From Nocardia abscessus NBRC 100374 (GTDB taxonomy: Bacteria; Actinomycetota; Actinomycetes; Mycobacteriales; Mycobacteriaceae), in the NCBI RefSeq assembly GCF_000308455.1, contig NZ_BAFP01000092.1, positions 97,668 to 161,667 on the forward strand: a stretch of 64,000 bases of DNA, given 5' to 3'. The position numbers and the translations under genes are program-made. The notes below the pieces were generated by a model. That model did no database searches. It saw nothing but the letters and a program-made list of their open reading frames with translations, and had not been told where the DNA came from. Below, piece after piece: positions 46,009 through 54,642 of the stretch (positions are counted from its first letter, which is position 1; every line of letters begins with the position of its first letter).

Positions 46009-46989
46009 ATGCAGGCAATCGTAATGACGACGCCGGGAAGCCCGGACGTGCTGGTACCGCGCGAGGTCCCGGCGCCACGGGCGGCCGCGGACGAGGTGGT
46101 GATCCGCGCCGAGGCGATCCCGGTGCTGTTCCCGGAGACCAAGCTGCGCTCCGGCGAGTTCCCCCTCGGTGCGCCGCTCCCGCTGGTCTTCGGTTTCCAG
46201 GCGGCGGGCATCGTCACCGAGGTCGGCACGCAGGTCGATCCGGCGCTGATCGGGCAGCGGGTCGTCGTGTCGACCAGAGGTTTCGGCGCGTACGCCGAAT
46301 TCGTCGCCGCACCCGCGGATTCCGTGGCGTCCGTTCCGGACGGACTGTCCGCGGTGGACGCGGCAGCGGTGCTGATGAACGGCACGGTGGCTATCCCACT
46401 GCTGGAGACCGCCGCGCTGACCGGGGACGAGACCGTACTGATCGAAGCGGCCGCGACGGGCGTCGGAAGCGCTCTGACGCAACTCGCCAAGGAATTCGGG
46501 GCGGCTCGCGTCATCGGCACCGCCGGTGGACCCGAGAAGGCCGCCCGCGCCCGCGAACTCGGCGCCGACCAGGTGATCGACCACAACGACCCGGCGTGGA
46601 CCACCCGGCTGCGCGAAACGCTCGGCGGCGCAACGGTGGACGTGGTGTTCGATTCGATCGGTGGCGAAAGCGCTTCCGGTCTGCTCGACCTCATGACCCC
46701 TTTGCGCGGCCGGATGCTCGGCTACGGGTGGCTGTCCGGCGCGCCCGCGCAGATAACGGCGACCGACCTGATCATGCGCGGCCTCACCTATACCGGCTGC
46801 GCGGGGCCGGAATGGTTGAACCGAGTCGCCGCCGCGCGCACCACCGTGCTGGCCCGTGCGGCGGCGGGTGGACTCGATCCGCTGGTGGAGGCGGTGCTGC
46901 CACTGGATCAGGCAAGCCACGCGCACCGACTGCTGGAGGACAGAGCGCCGCTGGGCAAGATCGTGCTGCGTCCGGGGTCCGTCGCATAG
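46009..46989 (+). CDS. Quinone oxidoreductase-like medium-chain dehydrogenase
   Basis: A 326-residue MDR-family NADPH oxidoreductase: the N-terminal substrate domain and the nucleotide fold with AATGVGSALTQLAKEFGAARV. It lacks zinc ligands, which fits the quinone oxidoreductase type. I prefer the ATG at 46009, which has GGAG six bases upstream, over the ATG at 45997. The divergent TetR probably controls it. It likely reduces electrophiles such as quinones. Confidence 0.9.
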   Translation: MQAIVMTTPGSPDVLVPREVPAPRAAADEVVIRAEAIPVLFPETKLRSGEFPLGAPLPLVFGFQAAGIVTEVGTQVDPALIGQRVVVSTRGFGAYAEFVAAPADSVASVPDGLSAVDAAAVLMNGTVAIPLLETAALTGDETVLIEAAATGVGSALTQLAKEFGAARVIGTAGGPEKAARARELGADQVIDHNDPAWTTRLRETLGGATVDVVFDSIGGESASGLLDLMTPLRGRMLGYGWLSGAPAQITATDLIMRGLTYTGCAGPEWLNRVAAARTTVLARAAAGGLDPLVEAVLPLDQASHAHRLLEDRAPLGKIVLRPGSVA

Positions 46990-47016
46990 TGTGAACGGCG
47001 CGAAGCCGGCGCGACC

Positions 47017-48201
47017 GTGGCTAGGGTGGGGGTCGTGCGGACTTCACTGGAATCTCACGTCGACGCCGCCAACGCGCTCACCGCACGGTGGTGTGCGGCG
47101 GCGGGTGAGCGAGACTTCGTGGTGTCCGGTGCCGGGGTGTGGCCGCTGCTGGCTTTGCTCGCCTCCGCCGCGGACGGTGCGGCGCGGGAGGAACTGACGA
47201 CGGCGATAGGGGTGCCCGCCGCGAACGGGCGAGACGGCGCGCTGCGGTTGCTGCGCGACCTCGAGCGCGCGGAAGCGGTGTCGGCGGCACTGGGCGTGTG
47301 GGTGCACCGCGATCTTCCGCTGCACGAGACGTGGTCGCGGGCACTCCCCGAGGGAGTCCTCGCACGGTTGACCGGGCAATCCGAGCTCGACGGCTGGGCG
47401 GCCCGGCACACCGACGGACTCATCGAGCGGTTCCCGCTCACGGTCGATCCCGACACCCTCCTGGTGCTCGCCACGGCGCTGGTGGCGAAGACTCGGTGGC
47501 AGGTTCCCTTCGAAGTCGGGACGCTGACGTCGAACGACGGTCCGTGGCGGGGACATCGCGGACCCGGGTTGTCGCGCACCAGCACCGATGTCGGTAGCGC
47601 CGCGATTCTGGAAGCGCCGCAACCGGTCACCCGCGTCGTCATCGAAGGCGTCGCCGACCTCGACGTCCACCTTCTGCTCGGCGCCGGAACACCCGCCGCC
47701 GTGCTCGGCACAGGCCTGACGGCGTTGTCCGGCGGCACGCCGATCCGCTCGGACCTACCGGTCGGGACCGAGGGACCGGGGCTCAGCGTGCGCACCGAGC
47801 AGGTGCTGTCCAGCACCGGTCGGCTGCGAATCCGGCTGCCACCCTTCGAGGTCCGTTCCACCCACGATCTACTCACCGCCTCCGACTTGTTCGGCCTGGC
47901 CGCCGCGACCGATTGCACGCGCGGCCATTTCCCCGCGATCTCCCCTTCCCCGCTGTGTGTCGGCCAGGGAGCACAGGAGGTCCTCGCCCGTTTCAGTCAC
48001 GAGGGTTTCGAGGCCGCCGCCGTGACGGCCTTCGCATTGCGCGCGGCAGCGGCGGCACTGCGCCCCGCCAGCGCACCCGTGATCTCGGTGACGTTCGACC
48101 GCCCGTTCGGCTTCCTCGCCGTCCACCGCCCGACCCGCCTGGCGGTGGTAGCGGGCTGGATCGCCACCCCACCCACCTCCTCCCCCGACACCCTCGCCTG
48201 A
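47017..48201 (+). CDS. Serpin-family protease inhibitor
   Basis: A 394-residue protein with serpin landmarks in order: an N-terminal helix (residues 12-26), FVVSGAGVWPLLALLASAA (34-52), LATALVAKTRWQVPF (151-165), the PPFEVRSTHDL breach region (275-285), and the reactive-loop hinge EGFEAAAVTAF (329-339) followed by the closing FDRPFGFLAVHRPTRLAVVAGW strands. The hinge alanine run is kept, as in inhibitory serpins, but Phe331 replaces the usual small residue at P14. There is no signal peptide, so the target protease is likely cytoplasmic. The start is the GTG at 47017 or the GTG at 47035. Bacterial serpins are uncommon. Confidence 0.82.
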   Translation: MARVGVVRTSLESHVDAANALTARWCAAAGERDFVVSGAGVWPLLALLASAADGAAREELTTAIGVPAANGRDGALRLLRDLERAEAVSAALGVWVHRDLPLHETWSRALPEGVLARLTGQSELDGWAARHTDGLIERFPLTVDPDTLLVLATALVAKTRWQVPFEVGTLTSNDGPWRGHRGPGLSRTSTDVGSAAILEAPQPVTRVVIEGVADLDVHLLLGAGTPAAVLGTGLTALSGGTPIRSDLPVGTEGPGLSVRTEQVLSSTGRLRIRLPPFEVRSTHDLLTASDLFGLAAATDCTRGHFPAISPSPLCVGQGAQEVLARFSHEGFEAAAVTAFALRAAAAALRPASAPVISVTFDRPFGFLAVHRPTRLAVVAGWIATPPTSSPDTLA

Positions 48202-48394
48202 CCACCCGCGAGCCGAGCCGTCCTCGCACACCAACCGTCCCTCGCCCGACCCCCGCAGCGTGCGTGCGAGGTACCGAGCACCGTTGAACAAACCGCGCGG
48301 CTACCGCCCTACGCGTCCGGCACCGGCCCGACCACGGGTTTCGAGCGACGCGAGACCGAGCATTGTCCGTTCGCCACGACGAAGCCGCTGAAAA

Positions 48395-49627
48395 TCAAAC
48401 ACCTCGCCGGGCGAAGTAGGGAGCGTGTTCCGGTAAGACGCCGCGGGCGAGCAAGAACGGGGGAACGCTGCGGAGGACGGGGATGCGGCGCAGGATCCGG
48501 ATCGGCAGCGGTGCGCGAGGGGCGCTCGCGATGTCGATTCGTCCGTCGAGGGCGGGAGCGATCGCGGTGGCGTGCAGGACTCGCTGGATTCCCTGGGTCA
48601 CAACGGTCGGGAATCTGCGTCGGCGCTGCACCTTGGCCAGGTCCCGGGTGCCCAGTGTGCCCGAGAGCAGCGGCGGAGCAAGGATTCTCGCCGCGGCGAC
48701 GGCGTCCTGGACGGCCAAGTTGATGCCGACGCCGCCGGCCGGGGACATGGCGTGCGCGGCGTCGCCGAGACACAGCAGGCCGTTGGTGTACCACTTGGTC
48801 AGCCGGTCGAGTTTCACTTCCAGCAGCTTGACCTCGTCCCAGCTGGTCAAGGCGTCGACCCGGTCGCGCAGCCAAGGCGCGGCCTCGGCCAGGCCGCGCA
48901 CGATGTCCCGGACCGGCCCGCGGCGGGCGGACTCGTCGGCGCCCTTGGCGATCAATGTCGCGCACTGCCAGTAGTCGCCGCGGTCGAGTAGAACCGCCAC
49001 CCGCCGGGCGGTGACGATCGGCAGCGCACCCGCGGGGTCGATCTCGGTGCGCGGCAGGCGGAACCACCAGACGTCCATCGGCGTCGGCCATGTGCGGATC
49101 GGCAGCCCCGCGGCTGACCGCAACAGCGAACCGCGCCCGTCACATGCCACGGTGACGTCGGCTTCGATCGCGCCGGTCGCGCCGTCGGCGGTCCGGTAGG
49201 CGACGCCGCCGACCCTGCCGTCGATCCAGACCAGATCGGTGGCCTCGGTATTCATCCGCAGGCGGAAGCTCGGCTCCTCGGCCGCGGCCCGCGCGAGCAG
49301 ATCCAGCAGATCCCACTGCGGCACCATCGCGACGTATTTGTGCTTGCCCGGCAAGTTCTTCAGCGTCGCGAGGGTCTGCAGACCACCGGCGATCGGCAGT
49401 TGCACCTGATCCACCTTGCGCGCGGGCAGTTTCGCGAATTCCGCGCCGAGCCCCAGTTCATCGAGCAGGTCGAGGGTGGTGGGATGCACGGTGTCCCCGC
49501 GGAAGTCGCGTAGGAAGTCCTTGTGTTTCTCCAGCACCGTGACGGCGACGCCGGCTCGCGCGAGCAGCAACCCGAGGAACATCCCGGCCGGTCCCCCACC
49601 GACCACCAGGCATGTCGTGCGTTCCAT
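48395..49627 (-). CDS. FAD-dependent monooxygenase
   Basis: A 410-residue PHBH-type flavoprotein. GGGPAG at residues 10-15 binds the FAD ADP part, DGRGS is the middle motif and LCLGDAAHAMSPAGG the ribityl site. Such enzymes hydroxylate aromatics or related substrates; the neighbours give no clear pathway. The ATG at 49627 has a GGGAGGG site. It is followed by a gap to the serpin gene. Confidence 0.9.
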   Translation of the reverse strand: MERTTCLVVGGGPAGMFLGLLLARAGVAVTVLEKHKDFLRDFRGDTVHPTTLDLLDELGLGAEFAKLPARKVDQVQLPIAGGLQTLATLKNLPGKHKYVAMVPQWDLLDLLARAAAEEPSFRLRMNTEATDLVWIDGRVGGVAYRTADGATGAIEADVTVACDGRGSLLRSAAGLPIRTWPTPMDVWWFRLPRTEIDPAGALPIVTARRVAVLLDRGDYWQCATLIAKGADESARRGPVRDIVRGLAEAAPWLRDRVDALTSWDEVKLLEVKLDRLTKWYTNGLLCLGDAAHAMSPAGGVGINLAVQDAVAAARILAPPLLSGTLGTRDLAKVQRRRRFPTVVTQGIQRVLHATAIAPALDGRIDIASAPRAPLPIRILRRIPVLRSVPPFLLARGVLPEHAPYFARRGV

Positions 49628-49747
49628 CGACTGTCCCTCCCTCGGTCGCCGCATCGCCGCAAGGTGTCGCCTGTTTGCGCAAAATCCTAGTGCGGCGGGC
49701 GCGGCACCGGACCCGATCGGCGACGGCCGACCGGATCCGGTGCGACT

Positions 49748-50281
49748 TCAGCCGATGTCCCTGCGCAGGACGAAGAAATACGGTTCCGGCATGCCGCGCA
49801 GATCCATCACGCCGAACAGGGTGTGCTCGTCGGCGGCGCGGAAGTGATCGATGATCGGCAGGTGGTCGTAGACCATCGCGGCACTCGTCACGCCGCGGTA
49901 TTCCACCTCGCGCAGACGCGCGGTGGGCTTGCTCGTGCGCAGCGCGGGGCTCAGGGCCGGCAGTATCTTGCGCACCGCGCGCACACCGGAGAGCGGCACC
50001 CGCCCGGCGAGCGAGAGCGGGACCCGGCGCGGATCGATCGGAAACACCGTGCCGCCGGAGGTGAACAGCAGCGGATGCACACTGTCGGGGCCGTCGAACT
50101 GCTTGCCGTACCAGCCCGAAGCGACCAGCACGCCATCCATCGGATGCCCGGTCCGCAGTTCCTCACCCCGCCAGCGCCCCGTCGTGATGTCCTCGACTCG
50201 CGCCGCCGGGAGGCGGTCGAACAGCGCCCACGCCTCCTGCGCGTTGTGGACGTCCGTCACGGTCAGCTCGTTCGCGGCCAT
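49748..50281 (-). CDS. DUF4334/GXWXG-domain protein
   Basis: A 177-residue protein. The N-terminal GXWXG domain shows GRWRGEELRTGHP and GWYGKQF; the C-terminal DUF4334 half ends in MDLRGMPEPYFFVLRRD. The family is widespread in actinobacteria and of unknown function, perhaps lipocalin-like binding. It is upstream of and on the same strand as the FAD monooxygenase, with a 120-base gap. Confidence 0.85.
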   Translation of the reverse strand: MAANELTVTDVHNAQEAWALFDRLPAARVEDITTGRWRGEELRTGHPMDGVLVASGWYGKQFDGPDSVHPLLFTSGGTVFPIDPRRVPLSLAGRVPLSGVRAVRKILPALSPALRTSKPTARLREVEYRGVTSAAMVYDHLPIIDHFRAADEHTLFGVMDLRGMPEPYFFVLRRDIG

Positions 50282-50378
50282 GTCTCCTACTTCCTCAGCG
50301 ACGCAACGTTGCGACAGATACCCTATCCGTCTATCAGCGCGGCGCGCTCATCGGCAGCTACCCTGGCCGCTTCGAAGT

Positions 50379-50882
50379 TCAGTAGGTGGCCATGAGATAA
50401 ATGCCGATGATGATCAACGCGCAGGCGGCGACACGTTTCGGGCTCACCGCGCGCCGCGGGAACCCCATCAGCCCGAAGTGGTCGATCGCGAGGGCGCCGA
50501 ACATCTGACCGGCGATGATCAGGGCATTGAAGGTACCCGCTCCCACATCGGAAGCCACCGAGATCATCGCCAGGATCGCGGCCCCGCCGAGCAGACCACC
50601 GAACGGCGCCCACCGGGGCATGCTCCGGATGTCGGCCCTCGTCGGCCACGGCCGGTTGGTTGAAACCAGCAGCGCGACCGTGAGAAAGATAGCGAAGCCG
50701 GTGAATGCCACCGCGTAAGAGATCACGCCGCACAGCCAGACATTCTTCAATGCGAGCTTCAGCGAGTTCTGACAACCGGCTTCCACGGAGCGCAGCGCGC
50801 CGCCGACCAGGATGAACGCGAAGATGAGTGCCGTCGTGACACGAGGCAGTGCGGCACGGGTTTCGGCGGTCTTGACCGTCAT
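50379..50882 (-). CDS. YdcZ/DMT-family membrane protein, first of a pair
   Basis: A 167-residue protein with about five hydrophobic helices, matching the YdcZ/DUF606 half-size transporters of the DMT superfamily. It is related to the next upstream gene (ending at 50946), sharing EAGCQN, WLCGVISYAVA and the APFGGLLGGAA segment. Paired small DMT proteins are known to work as heterodimers, so export of a small molecule or drug is possible. The pair is on the minus strand, 63 bases apart. Confidence 0.8.
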   Translation of the reverse strand: MTVKTAETRAALPRVTTALIFAFILVGGALRSVEAGCQNSLKLALKNVWLCGVISYAVAFTGFAIFLTVALLVSTNRPWPTRADIRSMPRWAPFGGLLGGAAILAMISVASDVGAGTFNALIIAGQMFGALAIDHFGLMGFPRRAVSPKRVAACALIIIGIYLMATY

Positions 50883-50945
50883 CGAGAATCCTCGGGATGG
50901 GTGCGAAGGTTGGATGGCTGACCGGCAGCTGGGTGGAACTTGTCG

Positions 50946-51434
50946 TCAGGTGACGCTGGCCGTGCGCGCACCCGCTTCGGAGTCGTCGGCCATCAGGTAG
51001 ATCGCGAGCGTGATCAATCCGCATGCCACCAAACGGGGAAGGCTGGCGGACCGCTCTTCGAATCCCATGAGGCCGAAGTTGTCCATGATCACCGCGACCA
51101 CCATTTCGCCGATGATCACGAGGGCACTGAACGTCGCCACGCCGACATGGCGGGCGACGGCGATCATGCCCATCACCGCGGCCCCGCCGAGCAGGCCACC
51201 GAACGGCGCCCACCACGGCATGTTCCGCACGTCGTCGAGCGTCGGCCACGGCGTCTTCGACGACAGGGCGAGGAAGATCAGGAATCCGGTCAGCGCAACG
51301 GCGTACGAGATCACCGCGCAGAGCCACATATTTTTCATGTGGTTCATCAGGGTGTTCTGGCAGCCGGCTTCGGCGGAGCGTAAGCCGCCGCCGACCAGGA
51401 TGAACAGGAATACCAATCCGACGACGATGGTCAT
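50946..51434 (-). CDS. YdcZ/DMT-family membrane protein, second of a pair
   Basis: A 162-residue homologue of the protein at 50379-50882 with the same EAGCQN and APFGGLLGGAA landmarks and five membrane helices. Upstream open sequence lacks a ribosome binding site, so the ATG at 51434 with AAGGA upstream is preferred. It is transcribed first. The two proteins have opposite charge distribution between helices in places, consistent with an antiparallel pair, though this is inferred. Confidence 0.8.
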   Translation of the reverse strand: MTIVVGLVFLFILVGGGLRSAEAGCQNTLMNHMKNMWLCAVISYAVALTGFLIFLALSSKTPWPTLDDVRNMPWWAPFGGLLGGAAVMGMIAVARHVGVATFSALVIIGEMVVAVIMDNFGLMGFEERSASLPRLVACGLITLAIYLMADDSEAGARTASVT

Positions 51435-51624
51435 GGGCAACACATCCTTGGCTCGAGGCGGACGAGCACCGAGATCACCTCGGACGCAACCGAATCGGCT
51501 CCCATGGAAAGGGCCGATCGCCGTCCGAGTCGACGCGCGACCGTTGTGACCCAGATAACGTACCATTGTCCAACGGCACGATCAACGGGTCACATAAATC
51601 TCCTGTCCCCGGGGAAAGGCTGCC

Positions 51625-52899
51625 ATGATGGCCCTCGTGCGCGAACTGGTCGACTCCTCCACGCGGAAACCGCCCTCGCATGCCACGGTGCCCGCGTCCG
51701 GCCCGAAACCGCGGCTCGGCGTCCTGGACTGGGTGCGGTTCGCCTTGCTGGGCGCCGGTCTGCTGTGCGTGGTCACCGGGCTCCTACCCCGCGACGAGGC
51801 CGCCGACAACATGCGCCGCATCGGCCCGCTCCTGCTGTTCCTCGCGAGCGTGATCGTGCTGGCCGAACTCACCAAGCAGGCCAAGGTCTTCGACGCCATC
51901 GCCCATCGTGTCGCGATCCTCGGTCGCGGCTACTACCCTGCGCTGTTCGGCCTCTGCGTACTGTTCGCCTCGGCAACGACGATCCTGCTGAACCTCGACA
52001 CCACAGCCGTTCTCATCGCCCCGGTCATGCTGGCGCTGGCGGCGCCTGCCCGGATTCCTCCGCTGCCGTTGGCCATGACCACTCTTTGGCTGGCGAACAC
52101 CGCGAGTCTGCTGCTCCCGGTCTCCAATCTCACGAACCTGCTCGCCGCCGATCGGGTCGCACTGACCGCCCCCGAATTCGCCGCGAGGATGTGGGCGCCG
52201 CAACTGGTTTCGATTGCCGCCACGACGGCGTGCCTGTGGTTGTGGTACTGGCGGCGCGGACTCCGCGAAAACGACCGCTATGTGCCGCCCGAACCGATCC
52301 GCCCCGCGAACTTCCGGGAGCGCTCGCTGTTCTACACGACGGCGGGGGCCTGTCTGCTGTTCATCGTCGCGATCCCGCTCGTCGGCGACCGGATCGGTGT
52401 CGCGGCGACGCTGGCGGCGCTGATCGCGACGGCGGCGTTCGCGGTCTTCGACCGCAGTGCACTGCGACTGTCGCTCATCCCGTGGCAACTGCTCGTCTTC
52501 GTAGTCGGCTTGTTCCTTGTCGTGCCCACCCTGACCCGATTCGGCCTCGGCGATGTGATGCACACCGTGATCGGCACCGACCCGGGCACGTCCGGCGCGT
52601 TCCGCGCCGCCGCTGCGGGCGCGGGATTGTCCAATATCGCGAACAACTTGCCGGCCTACACCGCGGGCGAGGCGGTGATCCCCGCACAGAACGGCGACCA
52701 GCTGCTCGCCCTGCTGATCGGCACCAATGTCGGCCCGATCGTCACGCCGTGGGGCTCGCTCGCCACGCTGCTGTGCTTGGAATTCTGCCGCAGCCACGAC
52801 GTACGCGTCCCCATGACGCGTTTCGTTCTGACCGGTTTCGTCCTCGCGATGATCGCCACCGCGGGCGCGGTGGCCGCGCTGTTGGTCCTGGGTCAGTAG
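51625..52899 (+). CDS. ArsB/SLC13-type membrane permease
   Basis: A 424-residue permease with about ten to eleven hydrophobic helices and a signature NLDTTAVLIAPVMLALA, of the arsenite/anion (ArsB/NhaD/SLC13) fold. The second half repeats the pattern with NIANNLPAYTAGEA. Substrate could be arsenite, another anion or a dicarboxylate. There is no ArsR, ArsC or ArsA nearby, so arsenic resistance is not supported by context. The ATG at 51625 follows GGGGAAAGG. It is divergent from the YdcZ pair. Confidence 0.85.
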   Translation: MMALVRELVDSSTRKPPSHATVPASGPKPRLGVLDWVRFALLGAGLLCVVTGLLPRDEAADNMRRIGPLLLFLASVIVLAELTKQAKVFDAIAHRVAILGRGYYPALFGLCVLFASATTILLNLDTTAVLIAPVMLALAAPARIPPLPLAMTTLWLANTASLLLPVSNLTNLLAADRVALTAPEFAARMWAPQLVSIAATTACLWLWYWRRGLRENDRYVPPEPIRPANFRERSLFYTTAGACLLFIVAIPLVGDRIGVAATLAALIATAAFAVFDRSALRLSLIPWQLLVFVVGLFLVVPTLTRFGLGDVMHTVIGTDPGTSGAFRAAAAGAGLSNIANNLPAYTAGEAVIPAQNGDQLLALLIGTNVGPIVTPWGSLATLLCLEFCRSHDVRVPMTRFVLTGFVLAMIATAGAVAALLVLGQ

Positions 52900-53226
52900 T
52901 CGCAACCGCTGAGCGTGCACGTCGAGCAGAGCCGGTCGAGTGCGGGTGGCGCGGATCTGCTGCCTTGACCTCGAGCGCGGTCGAGGTTGGAGGATCGCAC
53001 CGAGGCCGGATCGAGGCGATTCGACCTCACGTCTGGAGTCACCCGGCTCCCCGGGGCTCCCGCTGGTCATCCGTACACCCACCAGCGGGAGTCCCGAGTT
53101 CCGAATCGTGCTGCCGCATGCCCGTACAGCCGAAGCCGCGCGAACGACCGCGCCGGTCCGTGAGCCTCGCCGGACCCTGCTATCGCACAGACCAAAAAAG
53201 AAGCGGAGTTCAGGGCGGAACCGAAC
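52900..53226. other. Gap between the permease and YciI genes
   Basis: About 330 bases with no convincing gene. An open frame here lacks a ribosome binding site and runs into the YciI gene on the other strand. No strong hairpin is obvious. Confidence 0.5.
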
Positions 53227-53490
53227 TCAGTTCACCGCCGTGATTTCCCACTCGTAGACGGTGAGTTCCGAAGCGCCCGTGGTGTGCACGGGGTCGGTGA
53301 ACGCGATTTCCCGTGCGGCATCGAGGCTTTCGGCGTAGATGACGTACGCACCGCCCGTGCCGTCGGTGAAACGCCCGCTCTCCTGCAATTGCCCGCGGTC
53401 GTGCAGGGACCGCAGGAACAGCCGGTGCGGCTCGATCACGGCGGAGTCGAAGCGCGGGGTGCGCATCACCAGGACGAGGTACTTGTTCAC
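53227..53490 (-). CDS. YciI-family protein
   Basis: An 87-residue protein of the YciI fold (ferredoxin-like) with KYLVLVMRTP at the start, the catalytic-type HRLFLRSLHDRGQL segment and the closing ASELTVYEWE. YciI-like proteins are putative hydrolases or binding proteins. Its GTG start overlaps the nusB stop as GTGA. Confidence 0.88.
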   Translation of the reverse strand: MNKYLVLVMRTPRFDSAVIEPHRLFLRSLHDRGQLQESGRFTDGTGGAYVIYAESLDAAREIAFTDPVHTTGASELTVYEWEITAVN

Positions 53491-53996
53491 GACTCGGCTT
53501 CCGGGCGCGGAGCCCTCGTCGCGGCCGCCGCGGCGCGCACCTGCGGTGCCACCAGGACGACCTGACCGAGCACACCGTTGAGGAAGGACGGCGAGTCGTC
53601 GGTGGACAGCTCCTTGGCCAGCTCCACCGCCTCGTCCACGGCGACGACCGGGGGGACGTCGGCGGCGTGGAACAGCTCCCAGACCGCGATGCGCAGGATC
53701 GCGCGATCCACGGCGGGGAGACGCGAGAGGGTCCAGTCCTGCAGGTAGGACTCGATGGTGCCGTCCACCCGGTCGAGGTCGTCGGCTACGCCCGAGACCA
53801 AGGTGCGGGTGTAGGGGTGCACCGGCGCGACCGACTGGTCGCGGGTGGCCAGCTCGGCGCGCTCGTCGAGCAGTTCGGCGGCGTCGACGTCCCGCGCCTC
53901 CGCCTCGAACAGTAGGTCGACCGCACGGCGGCGGGCCTTGTGCCGCGCACCGAGCTTCTTGTACGTGGACTTCTTGTCCACGGGCTGTTCAGCCAC
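53487..53996 (-). CDS. nusB: Transcription antitermination protein NusB
   Basis: A 169-residue NusB. KKLGARHKARRRAVDLLFEAE opens the RNA-binding part, and the helical bundle ends in NGVLGQVV. It takes part in rRNA antitermination with NusE. The GTG at 53996 is preferred; an in-frame GTG at 54002 is equally possible. It lies 34 bases after efp, the usual arrangement. Confidence 0.94.
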   Translation of the reverse strand: MAEQPVDKKSTYKKLGARHKARRRAVDLLFEAEARDVDAAELLDERAELATRDQSVAPVHPYTRTLVSGVADDLDRVDGTIESYLQDWTLSRLPAVDRAILRIAVWELFHAADVPPVVAVDEAVELAKELSTDDSPSFLNGVLGQVVLVAPQVRAAAAATRAPRPEAES

Positions 53997-54030
53997 GGTC
54001 ACATCATCCCGAATCGGCCGGTCGGCCGGA

Positions 54031-54594
54031 TCAGGCGTTGACCCGGCCGAGGTAGCTGCCATCGCGCGAGTCGATGCGCAGCTTGTCGCCCGTGTTGATG
54101 AACAGCGGGACCTGCACCTCGGCGCCGGTCTCCAGGGTGGCGGGCTTGGTGCCACCGGTGGAGCGGTCGCCCTGCAGGCCGATGTCGGTGTGCTGGACCA
54201 CGAGCTCGATCGAGACCGGGAGCTCGACGTACAGCGGCGCGCCCTCGTGCATCGAGACCTGTACGGTCATGTTCTCCAGCAGGAAGCGGGCGCCGTCGCC
54301 GATGGTGGCCTCGGAGATGGAGATCTGGTCGAAGGTCTCGCCGTCCATGAAGACGTAGTCCGAGCCGTCGTGGTAGAGGTAGGTCATGTCGCGGCGGTCG
54401 ACGGTGGCGGTCTCCACCTTCACACCGGCGTTGAAGGTCTTGTCGACCACCTTGCCGGACACGACGTTCTTCAGCTTGGTCCGCACGAACGCGGGGCCCT
54501 TGCCCGGCTTGACGTGCTGGAACTCGATGATCTGCTGGAGCTGACCGTCGATCTTCAGCACAAGGCCGTTCTTGAAGTCGCTGGTGTCCGCCAC
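54031..54594 (-). CDS. efp: Elongation factor P
   Basis: A 187-residue EF-P with three beta-barrel domains. The first domain carries the PGKGPAFVRTKLKN loop that, in other bacteria, is modified or held rigid. It relieves ribosome stalling at proline stretches. It lies between pepQ and nusB in the normal actinobacterial order. Confidence 0.97.
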   Translation of the reverse strand: MADTSDFKNGLVLKIDGQLQQIIEFQHVKPGKGPAFVRTKLKNVVSGKVVDKTFNAGVKVETATVDRRDMTYLYHDGSDYVFMDGETFDQISISEATIGDGARFLLENMTVQVSMHEGAPLYVELPVSIELVVQHTDIGLQGDRSTGGTKPATLETGAEVQVPLFINTGDKLRIDSRDGSYLGRVNA

Positions 54595-54642
54595 TGTCTT
54601 CGGATCTCCTCGTTCTACCGCTTGGTCTCGGGTAGACCGGCG

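Noticed and set aside
51625..52899. Arsenic resistance locus
   Set aside because: The permease has the ArsB-type fold, but no ArsR, ArsC or ArsA is nearby, so the substrate cannot be named.
52940..53257. Open frame of 105 codons after the permease
   Set aside because: No ribosome binding site, no domain, and it overlaps the YciI gene on the other strand.
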